64,000 nt of DNA from Thauera sp. GDN1 (GCF_029223545.1 NZ_CP097870.1:3720001-3784000), one strand, 5' to 3'. Shown: positions 21,058-30,696, counted from the stretch's first letter. Numbers and translations are program-made. Notes: generated by a model not told the origin, from the sequence alone.

Positions 21058-22575
21058 TCAGCGCCTGCCGCCGAGCAGGGAACCGAGGATCCCGCGCACG
21101 ATCTGGCGGCCGATGGAGCTGCCGATGGTGCGCGTGACCGTCTTCGCCGCGATCTGCACCAGGCCGTCGCGCTTGCCGCCGCGCGGGCCGGTGGCGCCGA
21201 ACAGGATGTCGCTGACCATGCTGCCGGTGTCCTCGCCGCCGACCTGCTTCGCCGCCTCGCGCCCGGCCTCGACCGCGGCCTTGGTGGCCGCGCTCGCCTT
21301 GAGCATCTCGTAGGCGGATTCACGGTCGACCGCCTTCTCGTAGTGCCCGTAGATCACCGAACCGGTGATCGCCGCCTGGCGCTCGGCGGGCTGCAGCGGG
21401 CCGAGGCGGGAATCGGGCGCGATGACGTTGCAGCGCTCGGTGACCTGCGGCCGACCCTTTTCGTCGAGGAAGGAGATCAGCGCCTCGCCCACGCCCAGCT
21501 CGGTGATCGCCGCCACCGCATCGAAGGCCGGGTTCGGACGCATGGTGTCGGCGGCGGTCTTCACCGCCTTCTGGTCGCGCGGCGTGAACGCGCGCAACGC
21601 ATGCTGCACGCGGTTGCCGAGCTGGCCGAGCACGGTCTCGGGCACGTCGAGCGGGTTCTGGGTGACGAAGTAGACGCCCACGCCCTTGGAGCGGATCAGG
21701 CGTACCACCTGCTCGATCTTCTCGATCAGCGCCTTGGGGGCGTCGTTGAACAGCAGGTGGGCCTCGTCGAAGAAGAACACCAGCTTGGGCTTGTCCGGGT
21801 CGCCGACCTCGGGGAGCTGCTCGAACAGCTCGGACAGCATCCACAGCAGGAAGGTGGAGTAGAGCTTGGGCGAGTGGTAGAGCTTGTCGGCGGCGAGCAC
21901 GTTGATCACGCCGCGGCCGTCGGCATCGGTCTGCATCAGGTCGTTGATGTCGAGCATCGGCTCGCCGAAGAACACGTCGCCGCCCTGCTCCTCGAGCGCC
22001 AGCAGGTTGCGCTGGATGGCGCCGATGGACGCGGTGGAGATGTTGCCGTACTCGGTGGTGAAGCTCTTCGCGTTCTCGCCCGCGTACTGGACCATCGCGC
22101 GCAGGTCCTTGAGGTCGAGCAGCAGCATGCCGTTGTCGTCGGCGATCTTGAACACCAGGGTCAGCACGCCGGTCTGGGTGTCGTTGAGGTTGAGCAGGCG
22201 CGCGATCAGCAGCGGCCCCATGTCGGAGATGGTGGCGCGCACCGGGTGGCCCTGCTCGCCGAACACGTCCCAGAACACCGCGGTGTTGGCGCGCGGGGTG
22301 TACTCCGTGATGCCGATCGCCTCCAGGCGCTGCAGCAGCTTGGGCGAGGCGGTGCCCGCGGCGCCGATGCCGGAGAGGTCGCCCTTGATGTCGGCGACGA
22401 ACACCGGCACGCCGATGTTGGCGAAGGACTCGGCGAGCTTCTGCAGGGTCACCGTCTTGCCGGTACCGGTGGCGCCGGTGATGAGACCATGGCGGTTGGC
22501 CAGGCGCGGCAGCAGGCAGATGTCCTTGAGTGCGTCCTTGTCGTGTGCACGCGCGATCAGCATCGGTTCGGCCAT
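21058..22575 (-). CDS. HerA-like P-loop ATPase, DUF853 family (YjgR-like)
   Basis: A 505-residue ATPase of the HerA/FtsK superfamily. Walker A is [20 protein letters not shown] (about residues 32-51). Walker B is [20 protein letters not shown] in the middle, and an arginine-finger region, [19 protein letters not shown], follows. The role of DUF853 proteins is unsettled; DNA translocation or helicase activity is inferred from the fold. It converges with metF, and the stop codons are 13 nt apart. Confidence 0.85.
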   Translation of the reverse strand: MAEPMLIARAHDKDALKDICLLPRLANRHGLITGATGTGKTVTLQKLAESFANIGVPVFVADIKGDLSGIGAAGTASPKLLQRLEAIGITEYTPRANTAVFWDVFGEQGHPVRATISDMGPLLIARLLNLNDTQTGVLTLVFKIADDNGMLLLDLKDLRAMVQYAGENAKSFTTEYGNISTASIGAIQRNLLALEEQGGDVFFGEPMLDINDLMQTDADGRGVINVLAADKLYHSPKLYSTFLLWMLSELFEQLPEVGDPDKPKLVFFFDEAHLLFNDAPKALIEKIEQVVRLIRSKGVGVYFVTQNPLDVPETVLGQLGNRVQHALRAFTPRDQKAVKTAADTMRPNPAFDAVAAITELGVGEALISFLDEKGRPQVTERCNVIAPDSRLGPLQPAERQAAITGSVIYGHYEKAVDRESAYEMLKASAATKAAVEAGREAAKQVGGEDTGSMVSDILFGATGPRGGKRDGLVQIAAKTVTRTIGSSIGRQIVRGILGSLLGGRR

Positions 22576-22675
22576 TTAAAGCTCCTTGCAGGCGGGGAAA
22601 TGATGTCCGCGAGTTTAACAGCGCGGGCGCCGATACCGTGGCAGCCCGCTCCCACAGTACCAAGCCACCCGGCGC

Positions 22676-22681
22676 TATAAT
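22676..22681 (+). promoter_or_regulatory. Putative -10 element for yebC
   Basis: A perfect TATAAT lies 41 nt before the yebC ATG. No convincing -35 is visible. A partial REP-like half (AGCCCGCTCCCAC) lies just upstream, near 22643. Confidence 0.55.
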
Positions 22682-22722
22682 GCGCGCCTCTTCAATCGCT
22701 CGGGCAGCACAGAGGTTTCAAT

Positions 22723-23448
22723 ATGGCGGGTCACTCGAAATGGGCCAACATCCAGCACCGCAAGGGTCGTCAGGACGAAAAGCGCGGTGCGGCGTTCTCC
22801 AAGCTGGCGAAGGAGATCACCGTCGCCGCCAAGATGGGCGGAGGTGACCCCGGCTTCAACCCGCGCCTGCGCCTGGCGGTGGACAAGGCCAAGGGCGTCA
22901 ACATGCCCAAGGACAAGATCGACAACGCGATCAAGAAGGGCACCGGCGAACTCGAGGGCGTGAGCTACGAGGAAGTGCGCTACGAGGGCTACGGCATCGG
23001 CGGCTCGGCGATCATGGTCGACTGCCTCACCGACAATCGCACCCGCACCGTCGCCGACGTGCGCCACGCCTTCTCCAAGTACGGCGGCAACATGGGCACC
23101 GACGGCTGCGTTGCGTTCCAGTTCAAGCACTGCGGCCAGCTCCTGTTCGCCCCCGGCACCAGCGAGGACGCGCTGATGGAAGCCGCACTCGAGGCCGGCG
23201 CCGAGGACGTGGTGACCAACGATGACGGCTCGATCGAGGTGATCACCGGGCCGTGGGAATTCACCGCGGTGAAGGAAGCGCTGGAGAAGGCCGGCTTCAC
23301 CGCCGAGTTCGGCGAAGTGACGATGAAGCCCGAGAACGTCATCGAGCTCGCCGGCGACGAGGCGGTGCGCATGCAGAAGCTGCTCGACGCGCTGGAGAGC
23401 CTGGACGACGTGCAGGAGGTGTATACCTCGGCGGAGATGGACGAGTAA
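22723..23448 (+). CDS. YebC/PmpR family DNA-binding regulator / translation factor
   Basis: A 241-residue YebC protein with the invariant N-terminus [20 protein letters not shown]. Domains II and III follow, with [22 protein letters not shown] and FSKYGGNMG. Family members act as transcriptional regulators, and recent work places one clade at polyproline stalls on the ribosome; which role applies here is unknown. An intrinsic terminator follows the stop. Confidence 0.94.
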   Translation: MAGHSKWANIQHRKGRQDEKRGAAFSKLAKEITVAAKMGGGDPGFNPRLRLAVDKAKGVNMPKDKIDNAIKKGTGELEGVSYEEVRYEGYGIGGSAIMVDCLTDNRTRTVADVRHAFSKYGGNMGTDGCVAFQFKHCGQLLFAPGTSEDALMEAALEAGAEDVVTNDDGSIEVITGPWEFTAVKEALEKAGFTAEFGEVTMKPENVIELAGDEAVRMQKLLDALESLDDVQEVYTSAEMDE

Positions 23449-23470
23449 GCCCCCCGATCTGCCCCAGGGA

Positions 23471-23493
23471 AGCGGCGCCCGCGCCGCTTTTTT
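23471..23493 (+). terminator. Intrinsic terminator of yebC
   Basis: AGCGGCG (23471-23477), loop CCCG, and CGCCGCT (23482-23488) are followed by TTTTT. This is a textbook rho-independent terminator, 22 nt after the yebC stop. Confidence 0.88.
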
Positions 23494-23512
23494 GTTTGAT
23501 GGGCCCGACACG

Positions 23513-24394
23513 ATGCCGACACCGTCCCTCCTCACCCGCCTGACCCCGCTGCTGTTCGTGCTGCTGTGGAGCACCGGCTTCATCGGCGCCAAGTACGGCC
23601 TGCCCTACGCCGAACCGCTGACCTTCCTGGTCGCGCGCTACGTGCTGGTGATCGGCGTGATGGGGCTGCTCGCGCTGGCCATGCGCGCGCCGTGGCCGGC
23701 CAGCCCGCGCGAGGCGGTGCACATCGGCGTCACCGGCCTGCTGGTGCAGGCGCTGTATCTGGGCGGGGTGTTCATGTCGATCCACCGCGGCCTGCCGGCG
23801 GGGGTTTCGGCGCTGGTGGTCGGCATGCAGCCGCTGCTCACCGCGGCACTGGCCGGCGTGCTGCTTGGCGAGCGCGTATCGGCGCGGCAGTGGACCGGGC
23901 TCGCGCTCGGCTTCGGGGGCGTGGCGCTGGTGGTCGGCAGCAAGGCGAGCGTGGACGGGGTCGATGGCGATGCGCTGATCCACATGCTCATCCCCGCACT
24001 TGCGGCGCTGCTCGGCATCACCGCCGGCACGCTGTACCAGAAGCGCTACTGCCCGCGCTTCGACCTGCGCACCGGCTCGGTGCTGCAGTTCCTGCCCAGC
24101 CTGATGATCACCGCGCTCATCGCCAGCCAGACCGAGACCATGGTCATTGCGTGGAGTGGCGACTTCGTCTTTGCGCTGGGCTGGCTGGTGCTGGTGCTGT
24201 CGGTGGGCGCGATCAGCCTGCTCAACCTGCTGATCCGCAGCGGCAGCGCGGTCAACGTGGCGAGCCTGTTCTACCTCACCCCGCCGACCACCGCGCTGAT
24301 CGCGTGGGCGATGTTCGGCGAGACCCTGTCCACGCTCGCCATCGCCGGCATGGCGCTGGCCGTGTCGGGTGTGTGGCTGGCGCGCAAGGGCTAG
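23513..24394 (+). CDS. EamA/DMT superfamily transporter
   Basis: A 293-residue membrane protein with ten predicted helices in two EamA repeats. The opening [20 protein letters not shown] and the second-repeat end [13 protein letters not shown] are typical of RhaT/YdcZ-like drug/metabolite exporters. The substrate cannot be inferred. The ATG at 23513 ([10 protein letters not shown]) is used rather than a TTG inside the preceding terminator. Confidence 0.85.
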   Translation: MPTPSLLTRLTPLLFVLLWSTGFIGAKYGLPYAEPLTFLVARYVLVIGVMGLLALAMRAPWPASPREAVHIGVTGLLVQALYLGGVFMSIHRGLPAGVSALVVGMQPLLTAALAGVLLGERVSARQWTGLALGFGGVALVVGSKASVDGVDGDALIHMLIPALAALLGITAGTLYQKRYCPRFDLRTGSVLQFLPSLMITALIASQTETMVIAWSGDFVFALGWLVLVLSVGAISLLNLLIRSGSAVNVASLFYLTPPTTALIAWAMFGETLSTLAIAGMALAVSGVWLARKG

Positions 24395-24429
24395 AATCGG
24401 GCTCCCAGCCAACCCTGCAGGAGCATGCC

Positions 24430-24747
24430 ATGCTGATGACCACCACCTCGAACCTCGACGGCCAGCCGATTCGCCAGTACCTCGGCGTGGTCAATGGCGA
24501 AGCCATCATCGGCGCCAACCTGTTCAAGGACATGTTCGCCTCGATCCGCAACGTGGTCGGCGGCCGCGCCGGCAGCTACGAGCGCACGCTGGCCGACGCA
24601 CGCCGCATTGCCATGGAAGAAATGGAGGAGGACGCGAAGAAGCTCGGCGCCAATGCGGTGATCGGCATCGACGTCGATTACGAAGTTCTCGGCGCCGACA
24701 ACGGCATGCTGATGGTGTGCGTCAGCGGTACCGCGGTGAAGATTTGA
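24430..24747 (+). CDS. YbjQ/UPF0145 family protein
   Basis: A 105-residue YbjQ-family protein, formerly called a putative heavy-metal-binding domain. Family blocks are [34 protein letters not shown] and [17 protein letters not shown]. It forms small homo-oligomers in structures; the biochemical role is unknown. CAGGAG lies 7 nt before the ATG. Its stop overlaps the ruvC TTG start. Confidence 0.88.
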   Translation: MLMTTTSNLDGQPIRQYLGVVNGEAIIGANLFKDMFASIRNVVGGRAGSYERTLADARRIAMEEMEEDAKKLGANAVIGIDVDYEVLGADNGMLMVCVSGTAVKI

Positions 24748-25295
24748 CCGCTGCCGCCAGCCGCACGGTCGCCACCCGCATCCTCGGCCTCGACCCCGGG
24801 CTGCGCATCACCGGCTTCGGCCTGGTGGACCAGCTCGGCACCCAGCTGCGCTACGTCGCCAGCGGCTGCATCAAGACCAAGGACGGCGAACTCCCCGGCC
24901 GCCTGAAGACCCTGCTCGACGGCGTACGCGAGATCGTCGACACCTACCGGCCCGACGTGGTCGCGGTCGAGAAGGTCTTCGTCAACGTCAATCCCCAATC
25001 CACCCTGCTCCTCGGCCAGGCCCGCGGTGCGGTGATCTGCGGCGCGGTGTCCTGCGACCTGCCGGTAGCCGAATACACCGCGCTGCAGGTCAAGCAGTCG
25101 GTGGTCGGCTACGGCAAGGCGCACAAGGAACAGGTGCAGCACATGGTCCAGCGCCTGCTCGCCCTCGACGCCAGCCCCGGCCCCGACGCCGCCGACGCGC
25201 TGGCGTGCGCGATCTGCCACGCCCACGGCAGCCAGGGCCTGGGCGGGCGGGCCGGCGTGGGCACCCGGCGACGCGCGGGACGCATCCTCGGCTGA
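24744..25295 (+). CDS. ruvC: Holliday junction resolvase RuvC
   Basis: A 183-residue RNase H-fold endonuclease that cuts Holliday junctions. The four acidic residues are visible in [23 protein letters not shown] and [17 protein letters not shown] (the last carries two aspartates). No ATG or GTG is available before the first catalytic Asp. The TTG at 24744, which overlaps the preceding stop as TTGA, gives the right length. yebC lies about 2 kb upstream, but ruvAB is separated by 15 kb. Confidence 0.92.
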   Translation: MTAAASRTVATRILGLDPGLRITGFGLVDQLGTQLRYVASGCIKTKDGELPGRLKTLLDGVREIVDTYRPDVVAVEKVFVNVNPQSTLLLGQARGAVICGAVSCDLPVAEYTALQVKQSVVGYGKAHKEQVQHMVQRLLALDASPGPDAADALACAICHAHGSQGLGGRAGVGTRRRAGRILG

Positions 25296-25343
25296 ACCCC
25301 AGCCCCGCACCACGAACCTACACCACGAAGCACCACGAACCTA

Positions 25344-25372
25344 TTGCGCTGCAGCGCGGACGCGCGTATCAT
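25344..25372 (+). promoter_or_regulatory. tRNA-Lys promoter
   Basis: TTGCGC (25344-25349) and TATCAT (25367-25372) are separated by exactly 17 bp and lie 45 nt before the tRNA. Three copies of CACCACGAA (25308, 25321, 25331) precede the -35. Confidence 0.7.
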
Positions 25373-25417
25373 TCGCGCTCTTCGATCGGGCGCCAATCCG
25401 ATCCGCCGCAAGGCACC

Positions 25418-25493
<76 letters not shown>

Positions 25494-25509
25494 ACGAATT
25501 CAAGCACTT

Positions 25510-25537
25510 AGGCCAGTTCTCACGGACTGGCCTTTTT
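25510..25537 (+). terminator. Intrinsic terminator of tRNA-Lys
   Basis: AGGCCAGT (25510-25517) pairs with ACTGGCCT around an 8-nt loop, and the 3' arm continues into TTTTT. Confidence 0.9.
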
Positions 25538-25626
25538 GCTTTCCGGGCGCCGTTCAGCCTCTGGGTACGCGATCCGGAACTTCGCCGCCGTTGCCTGACC
25601 CCGCCGTTGTGGGCGCCCGCAAGAAA

Positions 25627-25663
25627 GGAAGAGGCCAACGCCCCAGGGCGGCTGGCCTCTTCC
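25627..25663 (-). terminator. Probable terminator of the phasin gene
   Basis: GGAAGAGGCCA (25627-25637) and TGGCCTCTTCC (25653-25663) form a perfect 11-bp stem. On the minus strand the 3' arm is followed by TTTCTTG. It lies 37 nt past the phasin stop. Confidence 0.78.
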
Positions 25664-25699
25664 GGTTCCGGCGCTACGACCGGCAGGGGCGGCGTGCGC

Positions 25700-26281
25700 T
25701 TACGCGGCGCTCTTGAGCAGCGTGACCGTGGCGCGGGTGGTCTTGCTCACCGCCTCGACGGTCACGGCGGCGGCCTGGTCGGCGTTGGCCTGGGCGGTCT
25801 CGGAGACCTGCTTCACGACCTTGGTGGCGCCTTCGTAGGCCGACGAGGCGTTCGCCACCGCGGTCTTGAGCGCCTTGACGGCGAACTCGGAGCCGACCGG
25901 GACGTTGCGGTTGAGGCCTTCGAGCGCGACGATGACGCCCTGCAGCCACTGCGACATGCCGGCTTCGACCAGACGGAGCACGTCGGCCTGGGCCTGGCCG
26001 GCGAGGCTGCCGACGGTCTTGAAGTACTGGTAGCTCTTCTGCAGCACCGGGGTGACGGCGCCGATCTGCAGCTCGACCAGCGCCTTGGGGTCGCGGGTGG
26101 CGGCGACGGCCTGGCCGAGGGCGATGGCGTCGTCGAGGAAGGCGCGGGTGGTGTTGAGGTTGAGCGCGGTCAGGTGCTCGACCGCGGACAGCACGCTGTC
26201 GCCGGCGGCGGCGATTTCATTGACGCGGGCTTCGGCACTGCTCTTGGCACTGGCGAGGATTTTCTCGGGCGAGGTGTTCAT
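25700..26281 (-). CDS. phaP: Phasin family protein (PHA granule-associated)
   Basis: A 193-residue helical protein of the Phasin_2 family. It should coat polyhydroxyalkanoate granules and control their size. The body is Ala/Val-rich amphipathic helix with YQYFKTVGSLAGQAQADVLR as a typical block and no membrane span. The ATG at 26281 (MNTSPEKILASAK) has AAGGAG 7 nt upstream. A perfect 9-bp inverted repeat overlaps its promoter, which suggests control by a PhaR-like repressor. No PHA synthase is in the window. Confidence 0.9.
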   Translation of the reverse strand: MNTSPEKILASAKSSAEARVNEIAAAGDSVLSAVEHLTALNLNTTRAFLDDAIALGQAVAATRDPKALVELQIGAVTPVLQKSYQYFKTVGSLAGQAQADVLRLVEAGMSQWLQGVIVALEGLNRNVPVGSEFAVKALKTAVANASSAYEGATKVVKQVSETAQANADQAAAVTVEAVSKTTRATVTLLKSAA

Positions 26282-26331
26282 GGTGTACTCCTTGGGTTGG
26301 GCGACACCGCATCGCTGACTCGGTGCACTTC

Positions 26332-26361
26332 TATGTTGCACTGCAACATAAATCGAGGCAA
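26332..26361 (-). promoter_or_regulatory. phaP promoter with palindromic operator
   Basis: TATGTTGCA-C-TGCAACATA (26332-26350) is a perfect 9+1+9 palindrome. On the minus strand a -35 TTGCCT (26356-26361) and a -10 CAACAT (26333-26338) are 17 bp apart, so the palindrome covers the spacer and -10. TGC/GCA-rich inverted repeats are known PhaR targets before phasin genes; assigning PhaR here is inference. Confidence 0.68.
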
Positions 26362-26415
26362 GTCCTTTGTGGACTTCGTCTCGACTTTTTGTGTTCGAAA
26401 CGACAGGCCCCACGG

Positions 26416-27105
26416 ATGACGCTTTCCACCGACCGGATCCTCGCCCTGCTGCTGTGCTGGCTGGCCTACGCCGCGATCCACTCGCTGCTCGCCTCGCTGT
26501 GGTTCAAGCGCCGGGTGGTGGCGCGCTGGCCAGGGCTGGCGCCGGGCTACCGGCTGGCGTTCAACGCGTTCGCGGCGATCCTGCTGGTGCCGCCGCTGTG
26601 GCTCACCATCGCCTGGCGCGGCCCGCTGCTGTGGTCCTGGGAAGGCGGCTGGGCGTGGGTGGCGAACGGGCTGGCGCTGGCCGCGGTGGCGGGCTTCGTG
26701 TGGTCGACGCGCTACTACGACATGGCGGCATTCGCCGGCAGCAGGCAGTGGAGGACCCGCCACGGCGCCGCCGAAGACCCGGGCGGCCTCAGCCTGTCGC
26801 CGCTGCACCGCCACGTGCGCCATCCCTGGTACAGCCTCGGCCTCGTCATCCTGTGGACGCGGGACATGGACGAGGCGCGACTGGTGAGCGCGCTGTGCAT
26901 CAGCCTCTACCTGTGGGCGGGCTCGCTGCTCGAGGAACGGAAGCTGCTCGCCTTCCACGGCGAGGCCTATGCGCACTACCGCGCACGAGTGCCGGGGCTG
27001 ATCCCCTGGCCCGGCCGCAGCCTGAGCGCGGACGAGGCGCGCGCGCTGTGCGCGGCGGATCGCCGCCACGGCGCGGCGGGGACGGATCCGCCCCGGGCCG
27101 GGTGA
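26416..27105 (+). CDS. Isoprenylcysteine carboxyl methyltransferase (ICMT)-like / NnrU-like membrane protein
   Basis: A 229-residue membrane protein with five to six helices. The C-terminal block RHVRHPWYSLGLVILW, followed by LLEERKLLAFHGEAYAHYRA, is the SAM-binding signature of the ICMT/PEMT fold. Family members methylate diverse lipids or small molecules; the target is unknown. It is divergent from phaP and immediately precedes the VanZ gene (TGATG junction). Confidence 0.75.
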   Translation: MTLSTDRILALLLCWLAYAAIHSLLASLWFKRRVVARWPGLAPGYRLAFNAFAAILLVPPLWLTIAWRGPLLWSWEGGWAWVANGLALAAVAGFVWSTRYYDMAAFAGSRQWRTRHGAAEDPGGLSLSPLHRHVRHPWYSLGLVILWTRDMDEARLVSALCISLYLWAGSLLEERKLLAFHGEAYAHYRARVPGLIPWPGRSLSADEARALCAADRRHGAAGTDPPRAG

Positions 27106-27128
27106 TGCCTCGCCCCCAAGCTGGCACA

Positions 27129-28241
27129 ATGCCCCGCATGCCTGCCGTCCGGCCCGCCGATTCGCTGGCCCGCTCCCTCGCCCTCGCCTACGCCCTGCTG
27201 GTCGCCTATGCCTGCCTGCATCCGCTCGCCGGCTGGCGCGACAGCGGCCTGCCGCTGTTCGACTGGCTGTGGGCGCCGTGGCCGAAGTACTTCATCCCCG
27301 AAGACTTCGTGTTCAACATCCTCGGCTACCTGCCGCTCGGCCTGCTGCTCGCCGCCGCGCTGCCGGCGGACCTGGGCTTCGGCCGCAAGGTGACGGCGGC
27401 GACGCTGCTCGCCGGCCTGCTCAGCCTGGGGCTGGAGACGACGCAGAACTTCCTGCCCTCGCGCATCGCCAGCAACCTCGACCTCGGCGGCAACCTCGCC
27501 GGCGCGCTGTTCGGCGCGCTCGCCGGCGCACGCTGGGGGGCGGCGGTGTTCGGCCCCTACGGGCGCCTGCACCGCTGGCGCACGCGCTACCTGATCGACG
27601 GGCGCACCGGCGAGGCCGGCCTGGTGCTGCTGGTGCTGTGGCTGGTCGGCCAGCTCAGCGCCACCGACCTGCTGTTCGCCAGCGGCGACATCCGCAGCCT
27701 GCTCGACATCCCGGCGCCGCTGCCCTTCCGCGCCGAGCGCTTCATCGCCTTCGACACCGCGCTGACCGCGAGCGCGCTGGTGGCGGTCGGCCTGTTCACG
27801 CGCTGCATGACGCGCGGCGCCAACCCGCTGCCGGTGCTGCTGGTGCTCGCGCTCGGCATCGGCGTCAAGACGCTGGCCACCTTCACCTTCTTCAGCCCGC
27901 CCGCGCCGCTGGCCTGGCTCACCCCCGGCGCCGAGCGCGGCCTGGCGATCGGCGCCGCGCTGCTGCTGCCCTGCCTGCTGCTGCCGCGCCTGGCCCAGCA
28001 CGCCATCGCCGGCACCAGCCTGCTGCTCGCCACCGCGCTGGTGAACCTGATCCCCGAGAACCCCTACCTGCCCTACGACCGCCAGCTCGCCGGCTTCAGC
28101 AACGTGCTCAACTTCCACGGCCTCACCGCGCTGGTCGACAGCCTGTGGCCCTACGTGGCACTCGCCTACCTGTCGGCGCTCGGCCTGTGGCGCGGCGAGC
28201 ATCTCGGCGGCCCGCCCGCGCGCCGCGAGCGCCGCCTATAA
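27129..28241 (+). CDS. VanZ family membrane protein
   Basis: About 370 residues. The N-terminal VanZ domain reads ACLHPLAGWRDSG, WPKYFIPEDFVFNILGYLPL, then LSLGLETTQNFLPSRIASNL with NLDLGGNLAG. A second, less conserved multi-helix half follows. VanZ proteins affect glycopeptide tolerance in Gram-positives; the role in proteobacteria is unknown. An ATG at 27105 forming TGATG with the previous stop is an equally possible start. Confidence 0.82.
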   Translation: MPRMPAVRPADSLARSLALAYALLVAYACLHPLAGWRDSGLPLFDWLWAPWPKYFIPEDFVFNILGYLPLGLLLAAALPADLGFGRKVTAATLLAGLLSLGLETTQNFLPSRIASNLDLGGNLAGALFGALAGARWGAAVFGPYGRLHRWRTRYLIDGRTGEAGLVLLVLWLVGQLSATDLLFASGDIRSLLDIPAPLPFRAERFIAFDTALTASALVAVGLFTRCMTRGANPLPVLLVLALGIGVKTLATFTFFSPPAPLAWLTPGAERGLAIGAALLLPCLLLPRLAQHAIAGTSLLLATALVNLIPENPYLPYDRQLAGFSNVLNFHGLTALVDSLWPYVALAYLSALGLWRGEHLGGPPARRERRL

Positions 28242-28303
28242 TCCCCGTCGTCCGCGCGCGCCACGACCATCGGCGCCGCGCGCCGCCCCATACGAGAGAG
28301 CGC

Positions 28304-28627
28304 ATGAGCTACTTCAAACACCACGTCTTCTTCTGCTGCAACCAGCGCCCGGCGGGCGAGTCCTGCTGCAACGACCACCAGGCCAGCGCCCTGCAGACCT
28401 ACGCCAAGGAACGCACCGCCGCGCTCGGCCTCAAGGGCAAGGGCAGCGTGCGCGTCAACAAGGCCGGCTGCCTCGGGCGCTGCGACGACGGCCCGGTGAT
28501 CGTCGTCTATCCGGACAACGTCTGGTACACCTACGTCGACAAGGAAGACATCGACGAGATCATCGACTCGCACCTGGTGCACGGCCGCGTGGTCGAGCGC
28601 CTGCGCCTGCCGGAGGACGCCGCATGA
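28304..28627 (+). CDS. Thioredoxin-like [2Fe-2S] ferredoxin
   Basis: A 107-residue ferredoxin of the thioredoxin-like clade. Cys residues occur in FFCCNQRPAGESCC and in the NKAGCLGRCDDGPVIVVYP block typical of the family's cluster site. It probably transfers electrons in the cytoplasm; the partner is unknown. It overlaps the following hydrolase gene by 4 nt (ATGA). Confidence 0.87.
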   Translation: MSYFKHHVFFCCNQRPAGESCCNDHQASALQTYAKERTAALGLKGKGSVRVNKAGCLGRCDDGPVIVVYPDNVWYTYVDKEDIDEIIDSHLVHGRVVERLRLPEDAA

Positions 28628-29280
28628 GCCGCCCCCTGCCCACCGAAGGCGCGCTGCTGCGCGGCCCCGCCGGCGCCATCGAGGTGCTGATCGACGCCCC
28701 GGAGACGGTCAGGGGCATCGCCCTGGTCTGCCACCCGCACCCGCTGTTCGGCGGCGCCAACACCAACAAGGTCGCGCACACGCTCGCGCGCGCCTACCGC
28801 GACCTCGGCTTCGCGGTGATCCGGCCGAACTTTCGCGGCGTCGGCAAGAGCGAGGGCGAGCACGACCACGGCGAGGGCGAGACCGAGGACATGCTGTCGG
28901 TGATCAGCTGGGCGGAGTCGCGCTGGGGCGCGCTGCCGCTGGCGCTGGGCGGCTTCTCCTTCGGCGGCTACGTGCAGGTGCGCGTCGCCAACCGCCTGGC
29001 CGAGGGCATCGCCCCGCCGCGCCAGCTCGTGCTGGTCGGCATGGCCGCCGGCGAGACCACCGGCAGCGGCCGCAGCTACGACACCCCGGCGCTGCCAAAG
29101 AACATCCCCGCGCTCGTCATCCACGGCGAGAACGACGACACCGTCGCGCTCGCCAACGTGCTCGACTGGGCCCGCCCGCAGGAACAGCCGATCATCGTCG
29201 TCCCCGGCGCCGACCACTTCTTCCACGGCAAGCTGCACCTGATCCGCGAGCTGATCGCGCGCAACGTCGATCCGGCCTGA
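28624..29280 (+). CDS. Alpha/beta hydrolase
   Basis: A 218-residue single-domain hydrolase. The HPHPLFGG oxyanion-region motif is near residue 38, the nucleophile elbow is GGFSFGGYV, the acid is in IHGENDDTVAL, and the catalytic His is in GADHFFHGKL. It resembles the YcjY/CocE-like small esterases often paired with this ferredoxin type. The substrate is unknown. Confidence 0.87.
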   Translation: MSRPLPTEGALLRGPAGAIEVLIDAPETVRGIALVCHPHPLFGGANTNKVAHTLARAYRDLGFAVIRPNFRGVGKSEGEHDHGEGETEDMLSVISWAESRWGALPLALGGFSFGGYVQVRVANRLAEGIAPPRQLVLVGMAAGETTGSGRSYDTPALPKNIPALVIHGENDDTVALANVLDWARPQEQPIIVVPGADHFFHGKLHLIRELIARNVDPA

Positions 29281-29309
29281 AACCGCCTCCCCCTCACGCC
29301 CCCTTCCCT

Positions 29310-29398
29310 GTGGGAGCGGCGGCAGCCGCGAAGAAAAGCGGCAGATACACCGCCACCGCGCCTTCACGCGCCGCGTTCGCGGCTGCCGCCGCTCCCAC
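29310..29398. repeat. REP-like palindromes, inverted pair
   Basis: A forward copy (29310-29331) and a reverse copy (29377-29398) of the 22-bp palindrome lie 45 nt apart between the hydrolase and GST genes. Confidence 0.9.
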
Positions 29399-29510
29399 AC
29401 CCGCGTGCGCCCTGGCTTCTCCCCACTCGGCTCCGCGTCCCCGGTTTCCCTAATTCCCGCGTCCTGCACCACGGCGTATCGTCCCCTTCACCCCAAGGAG
29501 ACACGCCGCC

Positions 29511-30122
29511 ATGAAACTGCTCGCCTCGCTCACCAGCCCCTACGCCCGCAAGATCCGCGTCATCCTCGCCGAGAAGGCGCTGCCCTTCGAGCTCGTCGTC
29601 GACTCGCCCTGGGAGGCCAACACCCGCATCCCCGAGGTCAATCCGCTCGGCAAGGTGCCGGTGCTGATCACCGACGGCGGCGAGACCTTCTTCGACTCCC
29701 CGGTCATCGCCGGCTATCTGGAAACCCTCGGCGCCGCGCCCGCGCTGCTGCCGGCCGACGCGCTCGACGCGGTGCGCGTGCGCCAGACCGAGGCGCTGGC
29801 CGACGGCGTCACCGATGCCGCGGTCGCCGCCCTGCTCGAATCCCGCCGCCCCGACGGCGAGCGCAGCGCGCGCGAGATCGCCCGCCAGAAGGAGAAGATC
29901 GACCGCGGCCTGGCCGAACTCGAGCGCCGCCTCGACGGCCGCCACAGCTTCAACGGCGGCCAGATCCGGCTCGGCGACATCGCCGCCGCGGTCGCCCTCG
30001 CCTACCTCGACCTGCGCTTCCCCGACCTCGACTGGCGCAACCGCCACCCCGGCCTGGTGCCCTTCGCCGAGCGCATGTTCGAGCGCGAAAGCTTCAAGCG
30101 CACGCAACCGCCGGCGGGGTGA
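29511..30122 (+). CDS. Glutathione S-transferase family protein
   Basis: A 203-residue GST. The N-terminal thioredoxin-fold domain (MKLLASLTSPYARKIRVILA, NPLGKVPVLITDGG, FFDSPVIAGYLE) carries a Ser/Tyr region typical of YibF-like bacterial GSTs. The C-terminal half is helical. AAGGAG precedes the ATG. The substrate is unknown. Confidence 0.9.
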   Translation: MKLLASLTSPYARKIRVILAEKALPFELVVDSPWEANTRIPEVNPLGKVPVLITDGGETFFDSPVIAGYLETLGAAPALLPADALDAVRVRQTEALADGVTDAAVAALLESRRPDGERSAREIARQKEKIDRGLAELERRLDGRHSFNGGQIRLGDIAAAVALAYLDLRFPDLDWRNRHPGLVPFAERMFERESFKRTQPPAG

Positions 30123-30191
30123 GCGGGGTCGTGACACCTTCGTCCCGCCCGGCCACGCTGCAATTGGTCAGATAGTCACGAACGAACTGCA

Positions 30192-30443
30192 ATGCGTACG
30201 CTCACTCTCGCCGAAACGAAATCGCAACTCTCCGCCGTCGTCGACGAAGTCATCGCCGGAGAGGAGATCGTCATCACCCGCGGCGGGCGCCCGGTGGCGC
30301 GCATCATTCCCGAACGGACGAGGATGGCGCCCGACATCGCGTCCATCACCGCCGAACTGCGCGACTTCGTGCTCGCCCAGCCTCTCCAGCCCCGCACGGC
30401 AACGGAGGTCGTGCGCGAAGTGCGGATCGGAGGCGGCCACTGA
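30192..30443 (+). CDS. Phd/YefM family antitoxin (partner toxin broken)
   Basis: An 83-residue antitoxin-like protein. The Phd fold reads TLAETKSQLSAVVDEVIAGE, then EIVITRGGRPVARIIPE. The C-terminal half is the usual disordered toxin-binding tail. The partner downstream is an N-terminally truncated PIN gene, so the pair is probably a relic. It marks the left edge of the accessory stretch. Confidence 0.85.
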   Translation: MRTLTLAETKSQLSAVVDEVIAGEEIVITRGGRPVARIIPERTRMAPDIASITAELRDFVLAQPLQPRTATEVVREVRIGGGH

Positions 30444-30661
30444 TCCACCCGCTTGCCTCGCGGCTTGCCGTCGAACCGGTGAACACCGCGGATTTCGACC
30501 GGGCAAGGCTCTGGATTGCCGATTACCGCAGGGCACTGCGGGCGGGGGATGCGCTCCACCTCGCCGTGTGCGCGCGACTGGGCGCCCGACTGTGCACGGC
30601 GGACGGCACACTGGCCCGGGCTGCAGCGTCGGTCGGAATTGCGGTTCAAACGGTGGGATAG
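30440..30661 (+). pseudogene. Truncated PIN-domain (VapC-like) toxin remnant
   Basis: Only the C-terminal half of a PIN domain is left: HPLASRLAVEPV, then RALRAGDALHLAVCARLGAR with the conserved GDALHLA block, and LCTADGTLARAAASVGI. The N-terminal segment with the first catalytic Asp (the usual LD-T/S start) is missing, about 60-70 residues. The remnant begins directly at the antitoxin stop, so a deletion removed the toxin's front. It should be inactive. Confidence 0.8.
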
Positions 30662-30696
30662 GCAACCGCTCGCTGGAACTCGCCGACCAGAGGAGA

